From Liolophura sinensis (Eukaryota > Mollusca > Polyplacophora > Chitonida > Chitonidae), in assembly GCF_032854445.1 (NCBI RefSeq), contig NC_088302.1:4213338-4277337 (forward strand): a stretch of DNA of 64,000 nt, read 5' to 3'. The translations under genes were made by a program, and so were the position numbers. The notes beneath the pieces are model-generated. The model did not search any database and was not told where the DNA came from. It saw only the letters and a list, made by a program, of their open reading frames with translations. Below are positions 60,501-64,000 of this stretch, piece by piece; position 1 is the stretch's first letter, and each line of letters starts with the position of its first letter.

Positions 60501-60867
60501 CAATGACCAATAAATGTCTGGTATTACCACCAAGATGACACAGAGCTCCTCCCTACCAGGAGTTCAATCCCCTTCTCCATCCACCTGTTTCACTGTTTAT
60601 ACTACACAGAAAGGTTGAAGAGACCCCACATAATGGCATCTCCTGGCATCAATCTATTTCGATCAGCTGAGTGCATAATACCCTAGATGTAGTTAATGAT
60701 ACAGGTAAAACTCTGCCACATACTCTGAGCTCAATCGCTTGCCCTGCTGGTCCTCATTATCCAGGTCCTCAGCACTTGATCCTCGATCACTTGTCGAGGA
60801 AGTCTCCTTTTTCTGCGATCCAGCTTCCTCCTCGGCTTGGCGTTTTCCCCACAGCAGGCTACGATAC
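29242..60867 (-). CDS. MYO9: Myosin-IX tail: C1 + RhoGAP protein (19 phase-consistent exons)
   Basis: Myosin IX is a single-headed myosin whose tail switches off RhoA. Exons, 5' to 3' on the - strand: 60867-60724, 58541-58251, 54926-54869, 54234-54151, 53439-53259, 43345-43268, 41775-41507, 39747-39631, 38723-38502, 38258-38153, 35553-35474, 35331-35148, 34519-34391, 33844-33739, 32795-32664, 31768-31621, 31384-31263, 30563-30394, 29453-29242. Phases agree throughout and give 943 residues. Residues 1-280 are polar and basic; 330-481 hold the MYO9-type LDEFLAKK, RDTICDVIFKKALREF and FPVTMGVNAFRGFLDEF blocks; about 482-532 is a complete C1 finger; about 545-727 is RhoGAP (GIYRKPGAA with the arginine finger, NKMSPNGLAILFAPC); 728-943 is helical, then acidic, then basic. 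The motor and IQ parts are not in the window. ARHGAP29/45-type C1-RhoGAP proteins are less likely because the pre-C1 blocks match MYO9. Confidence 0.92.
29454..29855. other. MYO9 intron, no feature seen
   Basis: Unique AT-rich sequence between the last MYO9 acceptor and the 24-bp array. Confidence 0.6.
29856..30358. repeat. 24-bp minisatellite
   Basis: About 20 copies of CATTTGCTGTACCATGAAAT-CAAA, with GACATC and ATCAAATC variants. It lies in the last MYO9 intron and ends about 35 bases from the donor at 30393. Confidence 0.95.
30394..30563 (-). CDS. MYO9: MYO9 C-terminal acidic exon
   Basis: The exon encodes NTLTSKLPTLELRHVSTSDD, then DFTSDFLSMDDAESTLDSLD and an acidic DDNDEAYEEY part; vertebrate MYO9B has a similar Ser/Asp/Glu-rich end. 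Borders are CTTCACAG and CCAG/GTATAT. Confidence 0.92.
30564..31262. other. MYO9 intron, no feature seen
   Basis: Unique sequence; a direct repeat GAGATATTCGTGGACA occurs twice near 30640. No exon recognised. Confidence 0.6.
31263..31384 (-). CDS. MYO9: MYO9 C-terminal exon
   Basis: The exon encodes TKEEVTSSLPEVVEEDELDV, then SRAQAEVKVLSEHINSLTRE, probably acidic then coiled coil. Borders are GGTTGTAG and AAAA/GTAAGC. Confidence 0.9.
31621..31768 (-). CDS. MYO9: MYO9 post-RhoGAP helical exon
   Basis: The exon encodes CIEYIIKKQLNKLKTTLADI, then STLESAQETAAQRLSVVAAV and VRASMRVHK, matching the CVEMLIKEQMxK...LEAAE...RLSLL helix of myosin IX. The acceptor CCTGAACAG is itself the last unit of a 53-bp array. 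Confidence 0.93.
31769..32565. repeat. 53-bp minisatellite carrying acceptor-like sites
   Basis: About 15 copies of a 53-bp unit (CACCTGTCCAGGTACACAAT, then GAATGAGCACAAAATATATG). The right third has GGCTTGTCCAAGTGAGCAAA in place of the first half. Read on the - strand, each unit contains TTTCATTGTGTACCTGGACA-G, nearly the real acceptor of the exon at 31768. All three - strand frames are open, one into the exon; these are artefacts. Confidence 0.95.
32664..32795 (-). CDS. MYO9: MYO9 RhoGAP exon, NKMSPNGLAILFAPC
   Basis: The exon encodes VAQHEHSNKMSPNGLAILFA, then PCLMWTNKKLQAQDSLDLVP. NKMxxxxLAxxFAP is the last conserved RhoGAP block. Borders are TTCTAG and ACTAT/GTAAGT; an earlier GTACCG is a weaker donor and gives the wrong phase. 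Confidence 0.95.
32796..33557. other. MYO9 intron, no feature seen
   Basis: Unique sequence between RhoGAP exons, bounded by a SINE fragment at 33558. Confidence 0.6.
33558..33712 (-). mobile_element. SINE, head truncated
   Basis: The + strand reads TATTTATTTATTTGATTGGG ... ATTATGGTGGGAGGAAACCG ... TGGCAGACCATCCCAGGTAC; the tRNA head is missing. It stops 26 bases from the RhoGAP exon at 33739. Confidence 0.88.
33739..33844 (-). CDS. MYO9: MYO9 RhoGAP exon
   Basis: The exon encodes VVDEKDKLQGLYAVIDKLPR, then DNHDLFERLIFHLA, matching the RhoGAP xLPxxHxxLxxRLIFHL block. Borders are GTTGCAG and CCAG/GTAATT. Confidence 0.95.
33899..34020 (-). mobile_element. SINE fragment, strongly diverged
   Basis: TTTATTTATTTGATTTGATG, CCAGCCTTATGGTTAGAGGA and CCATAATCATCCACCGG keep the order of the SINE tail on the - strand. 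Confidence 0.65.
34391..34519 (-). CDS. MYO9: MYO9 RhoGAP exon
   Basis: The exon encodes DCDNVDFEEYHIHVLTTTLK, then NFFREMPEPLLTFDLYDDFI, the typical RhoGAP LRELPxPLxTFxLY block. Borders are CTTTCAG and GCAG/GTAACT. Confidence 0.96.
34521..35147. other. MYO9 intron, no feature seen
   Basis: Unique sequence between two RhoGAP exons. No repeat or exon seen. Confidence 0.6.
35148..35331 (-). CDS. MYO9: MYO9 RhoGAP exon with arginine finger
   Basis: The exon encodes YAIFGAPIFRFCKDSPGWSV, then EKLINTIETQGLYTVGIYRK and PGAAQKIKQLKTAMNE. The arginine of GIYRK is the catalytic finger position of RhoGAPs. Borders are CCCACAG and GAAG/GTAAAT. Confidence 0.96.
35474..35553 (-). CDS. MYO9: MYO9 C1 domain, second half
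   Basis: The exon encodes CKYTCHKRCYNKSNQPCKGY then KAAQDN, completing C-X2-C-X4-H-X2-C-X7-C. Borders are TTTTTTAG and AAC/GTGAGT. The intron that splits the finger carries a 1.4-kb minisatellite and a foldback element. Confidence 0.94.
35554..36533. other. MYO9 intron within the C1 domain, unique part
   Basis: Unique sequence leading into the 51-bp array. No exon recognised. Confidence 0.6.
36534..37945. repeat. 51-bp minisatellite, about 28 copies
   Basis: The unit is AGCCACACAAGATATGCTCA plus CACTGTCAACACACATCACATC (51 bp, 17 codons) with AGCCAGACA variants. It gives open frames of 513 and 420 codons on + and 448 on -, none with non-repetitive conserved sequence. It sits in the intron that splits the C1 domain. 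Confidence 0.97.
37966..38112. mobile_element. foldback MITE-like element
   Basis: The left end CCTGGGCCTAATTTCACAAA-G pairs with the right end CTTTATGAAACTGTGCCCAG-G (17 of 21 inverted positions agree). The element is 147 bp and begins about 20 bases after the 51-bp array and 41 bases from the C1 exon. No obvious protein. Confidence 0.75.
38153..38258 (-). CDS. MYO9: MYO9 C1 domain, first half
   Basis: The exon encodes HRLLHTQFNIPTFCESCSNL, then MWIREKGLVCQ: H-X12-C-X2-C-X12-C of a zinc-binding C1 domain. The donor is CAGT/GTAAGT; with the next exon it gives CQYCKYTCHKRC. Using the GT two bases earlier would break the frame. Confidence 0.94.
38502..38723 (-). CDS. MYO9: MYO9 tail exon, VTMGVNAFRGFLDEF
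   Basis: The exon encodes EGTVNIKYRDIMKQFENIIM, then TFPVTMGVNAFRGFLDEFMR and a strongly basic end. It lies just before the C1 finger, as in myosin IX. Borders are CTGTAG and ATT/GTAAGT. Confidence 0.93.
38830..39031 (-). mobile_element. tRNA-derived SINE
   Basis: The + strand has CTGGTGTTTTACGCCGTACT, ATACGACGGCAACCAGCATT and the reverse of box B (GGACTTGAACTC); the head beyond box B is missing. Confidence 0.9.
39143..39258 (-). mobile_element. second SINE family (tRNA-like head, ACGTAAAACCC tail)
   Basis: The - strand reads CCAGGTTCGGTGGCCTAGTG then GTTAGAACATCTGTCTCAAA, resembling box A, and ends near GCGACGTAAAACCCAAAGAA. The sequence differs from the main SINE. Confidence 0.6.
39631..39747 (-). 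CDS. MYO9: MYO9 tail exon, KRDTICDVIFKKALREF
   Basis: The exon encodes MKELNKDQGKRDTICDVIFK, then KALREFHYDMKASSGIGMQ, a conserved myosin-IX pre-C1 block. Borders are TTCACAG and CAG/GTGAGG. Confidence 0.92.
39796..40180. mobile_element. possible MITE with TTCACAC/AAACTGGTTTAA motifs
   Basis: GTTCACACAACCAAACTTTA at the left resembles the reverse of the right end (TTCACATGTGCAAAGTTAAG). Inside, GTTCACAC and CTGGTTTAA-like words recur, and GGCCATATGGCC is a 12-bp palindrome near 39873. The borders are approximate. Confidence 0.45.
40181..40694. other. MYO9 intron, no feature seen
   Basis: Unique sequence between the possible MITE and the SINE at 40703. Confidence 0.6.
40703..40966 (-). mobile_element. 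tRNA-derived SINE, full length
   Basis: It runs from the tail (TTTATTTATTTGATTGGTGT) to the head (AACTGAGCCATGGAGGCCCC). A 10-bp duplication ACATGAAATT flanks it (40695-40704, 40970-40979). Confidence 0.95.
40980..41330. other. MYO9 intron, no feature seen
   Basis: Unique AT-rich sequence. Confidence 0.6.
41335..41445 (+). mobile_element. ancient SINE-related tail
   Basis: GGTTTTCTCGAACCACACAC, CTGGCTGCCATCGAACAGGC and TTTTTGAGTATGGCGACAAT follow the order of the SINE tail with many changes; the part before it has a box-B-like GGTTTAATCC. Confidence 0.5.
41507..41775 (-). CDS. MYO9: MYO9 tail exon with LDEFLAKK block
   Basis: The exon begins LGVQVLPVLTNSPLSPRKTR, carries a basic Pro-rich part (PPRKEKRVWRRPPHV), and ends YDPNLIISNIHVLQQLDEFL-AKK, as in myosin-IX tails. 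Borders are TGACAG and AAG/GTACAG. Confidence 0.9.
41776..42438. other. MYO9 intron, no feature seen
   Basis: Unique sequence upstream of the TCAA microsatellite. Confidence 0.6.
42439..42522. repeat. (TCAA)n microsatellite
   Basis: About 20 TCAA units with a few CAGT interruptions. Confidence 0.95.
42742..42970 (+). repeat. dispersed repeat, family A copy 2
   Basis: Matches 14262-14490 over some 220 bases: ATTCTTCAACCTTTTCACAT, CATACTTTTTGTGAAG, GAAAGTTGCTCTTTCATATG and TGAAAAGGCTGAGGAA. It has no visible open frame. Confidence 0.75.
43268..43345 (-). CDS. MYO9: MYO9 tail exon (78 bp), charged
   Basis: The exon encodes PKSKVKRDQQRSQEESDEDP then KWRPQD. Borders are TTTGTAG and GATC/GTAAGT. 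A SINE fragment lies about 30 bases upstream in the intron. Confidence 0.82.
43376..43410 (-). mobile_element. SINE fragment
   Basis: ACGGCAGCCAGCATTATGTT then GGAAGCAAACCAT is a 35-base piece of the SINE tail, about 30 bases upstream of the exon at 43345. Confidence 0.6.
43801..44007 (+). mobile_element. SINE, 5' truncated
   Basis: It begins inside the head (CTCTCACCAATGCGGTCGCT), has box B GAGTTCAAGTCC and ends CAATCAAATAAATAAATA. It is antisense to MYO9. Confidence 0.92.
44993..45147. mobile_element. foldback MITE-like element
   Basis: The left end CCGAGTTGTTCAGAAGTGTT-TAAG pairs with the right end CTTAACTTTAATACACTTTT-GAACAACTGATCCGTGG. The inside also has inverted pieces (GACTTAAGCC, AAGCTTGTCTTAA). 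About 150 bp, no coding capacity. Confidence 0.7.
46821..47361. repeat. about 55-bp degenerate tandem array
   Basis: About ten copies of ACATCTAACAGATGGACAAA plus TGTAAATGAGCTT, followed by alternating CAGAGACCAGAACT, GGAGAGTAGAACT and GTTAACACCACAAAT ends. Confidence 0.92.
50757..51880. repeat. 58-bp minisatellite, about 19 copies
   Basis: The unit holds CAAATCTCCCACCAAATCTA, CACCAGCAGACACTGTTGAG and TCTGTGCATTCCTACTGT. Some copies have CAGCACACTG, two bases shorter, and the pattern of short and long copies recurs, pointing to block duplication. Confidence 0.95.
53259..53439 (-). CDS. MYO9: MYO9 tail exon, basic/helical
   Basis: The exon encodes EPVKPKPRTSKKGVSLSLPK, then KDAIEEALKKHKDRGPDPH and EKNTLLQKISNMIG. 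Borders are ATCTAG and GGAC/GTAAGT. A roughly 9.9-kb intron follows. Confidence 0.87.
54151..54234 (-). CDS. MYO9: MYO9 tail exon (84 bp)
   Basis: The exon encodes ITPGKKKMMSTMSAPLAKQE, then SISDISPE. Borders are ATTTTAG and GAG/GTAAGA. Its length is a multiple of three, so it could be skipped without a frame shift. Confidence 0.8.
54869..54926 (-). CDS. MYO9: MYO9 tail exon (58 bp)
   Basis: The short exon encodes RVQALREGFASKQDEDLAK between CATTTCAG and AAG/GTAAGA. Its phase fits both neighbours. Confidence 0.82.
54927..56099. other. MYO9 intron, no feature seen
   Basis: Unique sequence before the 25/27-bp array. Confidence 0.6.
56100..57285. repeat. 25/27-bp mixed minisatellite
   Basis: Two unit forms alternate: CCAGCTAGAGAACAGCAAAA-CAATTAT (27 bp) and CAGCTAGAGAACAGCATACA-ACAGC (25 bp). 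The left end is purely CACACAACAGCC type, the right mixed. In the intron between the MYO9 exons at 58251 and 54926. Confidence 0.95.
57286..58250. other. MYO9 intron, no feature seen
   Basis: Unique sequence; no exon recognised. Confidence 0.6.
58251..58541 (-). CDS. MYO9: MYO9 tail exon, Pro/Ser-rich
   Basis: The exon encodes SSGILEDADIDHLLDKAKAT, a Pro/Ser/Thr-rich low-complexity part, then SPARSPADEEDYLVIAKNSS. It is probably disordered and may carry phosphorylation sites (inference). Borders are ATTGCAG and TCCAA/GTGAGA. Confidence 0.85.
58542..59536. other. MYO9 intron, no feature seen
   Basis: Unique AT-rich sequence with a C-run near 59000. Confidence 0.6.
59537..60190. repeat. 73-bp minisatellite, about 9 copies
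   Basis: The unit runs CGTTAACCCAATGTATGACA, GCCCTGGAGGCTGCTATCAT, AGATTAATAGGCGTCTTCAC, CCGTTCTGTGTGT. Variants drift in order along the array (GTTAACCC to GTCAACCC; GGAGG to GCAGA), as expected from local copying. Confidence 0.96.
60724..60867 (-). CDS. MYO9: MYO9 tail exon, polar region
   Basis: The exon encodes YRSLLWGKRQAEEEAGSQKK, then a serine- and acid-rich stretch ending KRLSSE. The acceptor is TTTTACAG and the donor CTCAGA/GTATGT; this donor, not the one six bases further on, gives the right phase into the next exon. Confidence 0.8.
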
Positions 60868-60945
60868 CTGTAAAACACTCATACATCAGGGCTGGAGGCA
60901 ATGATACCCATAAAACACTCCTGCATTTATAGGGTTTTACAATTT

Positions 60946-61212
60946 TTTTTTTTTTTTTTTTGATTGGTGCTTTACGCCGTACTCAAGAATATTTCACTTA
61001 TACGACGGCGGCCAGCATTATGGTGGGTGGAAACCGGGCAGAGCCCGGCGGAAACCCACGACCATCCGCAGGTTGCTGGCAGACCTTCCCATGTACGGCC
61101 GGAGAGGAAGCCAGCATGAGCTGGTCTTGAACTCACAGCGACCGCATTGGTGAGAGGCTTCTGGGTCACTACGCTGCGCTAGCGCGCTAACCGACTGAGC
61201 CACGGAGGCCCC
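60946..61212 (-). mobile_element. young full-length SINE with poly(A) tail
   Basis: On the - strand it reads from GGGGCCTCCGTGGCTCAGTC through box B to CGGCGTAAAGCACCAATCA and about 16 A. A perfect 13-bp target duplication GGGTTTTACAATT flanks it (60933-60945, 61213-61225). Its pure A tail differs from the AAATA tails of other copies. Confidence 0.97.
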
Positions 61213-61225
61213 GGGTTTTACAATT

Positions 61226-62631
61226 AAAAACCTTAACCCCTTTATATACTCTAGGCTTCGTTAATACATTTGCTTGGTAAGTGACTATAAAGAGAAAGAT
61301 GATTATTAACACAAGCATAGGATACATTCCATATAGCAATTTCCAAATATGAACTACGATTTTAGACATTATTTTCTGCCCACAGAAATTAAAATTTTGA
61401 CCACTTCACAATGTTTTCTTAAGACAAATGTGTAAAAATTTAACCTTTCATTCAAAAAAATGGCTTTGAGGAATCTGCCCCTGGGCTCAGCTGTTCGAAA
61501 GTGTACGGCGCTGTTATCCTTATGTATCCCGTACATGGTATTTAACAACATAGATGGCGCTGGTTGCCAACTGTAACCGTCTGTCTTGTAGACAGGTTTT
61601 ATACAGACAAGCATGTCATGTGTAACATCATAGATGGCGCCTCTTGTAGCATGAGATCCTTACATGTTAACGGGAAAGACGTAATCGTCCGTTACTTTTG
61701 AATCACAATTTGTTCGGTTAAGGTCTGTAACGCTTGTCATTTTCGAACTGTATCAAACGTGATTTAGTTCACATTTAATACACTGTAACAAAATTATTTT
61801 TGGGTTAAGTACAAAACTGAAGACTTGGTTTAAAGCTAAATATCGTATAAGTCTTGAAACAGTTTTGAACAATCGGCCGCGGTCCTGCTGGAAAAGACAT
61901 AATTTATCCGAAAGGCTATCCTACATATATTACACTGTAACATGGAACATGGACAGTATGAAGCAAATGCTGACTTACCCTTTTTCTTCCAAAATTTGGG
62001 ACACCTGGTATGCTTATTTTGGCCAATATATATGTAATTCTAGCAGGAATATTGAGGTTTTTTTCTGTCTCACATGGTTAGACCATCCAACAACAAATTC
62101 AGATCTTTACTTTTCCAAACAGCTGGTGAAGAAATGTAATATTCTACTGTCAACACTACCAATATCGGTCCCAAATTTTAGAAAAATTAGGGTAGCTCTA
62201 ACATAGGTTGGTCATGTTCCCAGCTTAGCATTTATATTAACCGCTCTTAATTGTTACATTTCCTAAACTGGAAGTCGGTCCAGTCCCAACAGTGTCAACG
62301 CCGTACACCACAGAAAGATTTCTCCTGTGATCTTGCGGTAATTCTGAATTCATAACAATACAGACCCTAACTTCACAATTAACACAAATGTAACCTACCC
62401 TTCCATGTTTTAAAATAAGGTCTTTATTATTCACTGATAACTAGGTGATATGAGATCAGAATTACCGCAGGATTAGAGGAGACATGTCTGTGTACCATAT
62501 AGCTTTGACGGCACAAACTAAAAGACTGAGTTCCAGGTTATTCAATGGGAGAGTACAGATCTGTATTTCTGAAAGCCGAGATGGGAAGAATGGTACAGAT
62601 CTCAGATCTAATGGTGACAACACTAACTGAC
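61226..62631. other. MYO9 intron or upstream region, no feature seen
   Basis: Unique sequence; no motor-domain block (P-loop or switch motifs) or other exon recognised on either strand. Confidence 0.5.
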
Positions 62632-62743
62632 CTAAAGTTTCGCACTTGAGTTACTTTCATATGCTCTGAGTTGGTGGCAAAATGACGGAAGAGACTTATT
62701 AGCCCCCTGCCCATTTTATTACCCAGCATGGCACTTAGCACCT
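62632..62743 (-). CDS. MYO9: possible upstream or first coding exon of the MYO9 gene
   Basis: The - strand reads MLGNKMGRGLISLFRHFATN then SEHMKVTQVRNF up to a donor TTTAG/GTCAGT. It ends with two bases of a codon, exactly what the exon at 60867 needs (AG + G TAT CGT). An acceptor-like CTACCAG precedes 62743, so it could be internal; the ATG at 62729 could also start translation, giving a 976-residue protein without a motor. I do not recognise this peptide. Confidence 0.5.
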
Positions 62744-62767
62744 CTGGTAGCTAATCCTCATCATGTA

Positions 62768-63159
62768 AGGTCAAGTCACTGACACTGAGGTGTGCAGGTC
62801 AAGTCACTGACACTGAGGTGTGCAGGTTGAGTCATTGACACTGACATGTGCAGGTCAAGTCACTGACACTGAGGTATGCAGGTCGAGTCACTGACACTGA
62901 CGTGTGCAGGTCGAGTCACTGACACTGACGTGTGCAGGTCAAGTCACTGACACTGACGTGTGCAGGTCAAGTCACTGACACTGACGTGTGCAGGTCGAGT
63001 CACTGACACTGAGGTGTGCAGGTTGAGTCATTGACACTGACGTGTGCAGGTCAAGTCACTGACACTGAGGTATGCAGGTCGAGTCACTGACACTGACGTG
63101 TGCAGGTCGAGTCACTGACACTGACGTGTGCAGGTCAAGTCACTGACACTGAGGTGTGC
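62768..63159. repeat. 14 x 28-bp perfect-length array with AGGTCA and TGACGTG words
   Basis: Fourteen units of exactly 28 bp, form AGGTC(A/G)AGTCACTGACAC plus TGA(C/G)GTGTGC. Units 3-6 recur as units 10-13, so seven units (196 bp) were duplicated. Seven units begin AGGTCA (nuclear-receptor half-site word) and seven carry TGACGTG (CRE-like word). It lies between the candidate divergent starts at 62729 (-) and 63666 (+). Confidence 0.97.
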
Positions 63160-63665
63160 AGGTCTCTCCTATTGCAGAAGAGTTCCTTTTCCTGCGTTTG
63201 AAAATCGGGAACCTCCATTAATCACAGAAAACATGCTCCACGCGAGTTTTCAGAACACTACCACGATTTACTTTTACCCTTTTTCGGTAGCACTGTGTGC
63301 GAGTTCGGCATATAGGGAGGCAGGATTTGTTTGAGTTATCACATTAGCAGTTCACACAACAACGTCACTGTTTTTATGAACAGAATGTTTTATGATTTCC
63401 TGTATTCAGTTTTGCCGGCCAGATGTGATTTATGTGTCACCAGCGACAGATAACATTATTGTTTTGCCATTCGCCAGCAAAAATCATGTGATCGATGGGT
63501 AGACATGTGGAAATTTCAAGTCCTGTGATTGAAAGTGACTTGTATCTACATGTATCTTAAATCCATTTGTATGACTACAATTTCATCTGCGGGGGCTCGA
63601 AGTAAATTAAGTGTTCATGTTTATGTAATAAACACATATTGGACAGTCTTTCAAATAACGCCAGA
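63160..63665. other. possible divergent upstream region
   Basis: Unique sequence between the 28-bp array and the ATG at 63666. I see no clear TATA box; promoter function is only inferred from the candidate starts on both sides. Confidence 0.25.
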
Positions 63666-63704
63666 ATGAACAAAAAACGTTTAGCTGCAGCACTGCTGAC
63701 GCAA
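63666..63704 (+). CDS. possible first coding exon of an unidentified + strand gene
   Basis: An ATG at 63666 opens MNKKRLAAALLTQ, which ends exactly at a perfect donor CAA/GTAAGT. The peptide is too short to identify and the next exon is beyond the window. It would be divergent to the MYO9 exon at 62743, about 0.9 kb away. It could be chance. Confidence 0.3.
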
Positions 63705-64000
63705 GTAAGTGTCACTTTGTTCATATTTTGAGATCTTCATTTTGGATTCGAGGTGTGCTAAATTCTGCTACAGCTTTGGATTTGGACAGCCCTGCAGTTT
63801 TAAAAACGAATATTTGACATGACACTCCACATGCGTAAAGGTAGCAGGTAGTAATGCTTAATCTTCATGGAGTTTTCTCCCAAATTCCCACTTATCACAA
63901 AATAATGATAAAAAACAGTCAATGAGTTGCAAAGTGCACAAGTTAAAATTATTATGATTAAAACTGAGGAAAACATGAACTGTTGGTGGTAGGAGCATAG
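63705..64000. other. probable intron after the candidate first exon
   Basis: AT-rich sequence after the GTAAGT donor; no exon recognised up to the window end. Confidence 0.3.

Overview
The window is eukaryotic nuclear DNA: coding sequence is split into short exons with GT/AG borders and matching phases, and there are no operons or ribosome binding sites. The base composition is AT-rich. It carries many tRNA-derived SINE copies, foldback MITE-like elements and about twenty minisatellite arrays. The SINE tail (a conserved 'gccgccgtcgtataag' block ending in CAAATAAATAAATA) and the gene sequences suit a marine lophotrochozoan, most likely a mollusc; that placement is inference.

Two genes converge tail to tail. 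On the + strand, 4566-18335 holds the last 15 recognisable exons of an IQGAP-family gene (about 632 residues: most of the RasGAP-related domain, then the RasGAP C-terminal region, to the stop). Its 5' part lies off the left edge. Two single-base shifts in A-runs (about 9084-9087 and 9704-9705) break the frame in opposite directions and look like sequence errors. On the - strand, 62743-29242 holds 20 exons of a myosin-IX (MYO9) tail: disordered and basic region, conserved pre-C1 region, C1 zinc finger, RhoGAP domain, helical and acidic C-terminus. No motor-domain exon is in the window, and the most upstream exon (62632-62743) contains an in-frame ATG, so it may be an internal exon of a full myosin or the first coding exon of a headless form. 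All exon phases of this gene agree.

Layout: 1-4565 IQGAP intron with decayed satellites; 4566-18335 IQGAP exons, introns filled by 24/25-, 19-, 81- and 78-bp tandem arrays; 18336 to about 21280 probable IQGAP 3' UTR; about 21300-27540 gene-free; 27545-29195 three-tier tandem array just past the MYO9 stop; 29242-62743 MYO9 exons with arrays of 24, 53, 51, about 55, 58, 25-27 and 73 bp; 62768-63159 a perfect 14 x 28-bp array; 63666-63704 a possible first coding exon of a + strand gene.

Functionally, both genes link small GTPases to actin: IQGAP scaffolds bind Rac1/Cdc42, calmodulin and actin without stimulating GTP hydrolysis, while MYO9 RhoGAP domains switch RhoA off. The long open frames in the window (up to 513 codons) are artefacts of arrays whose unit length is a multiple of three, or of stop-free units.
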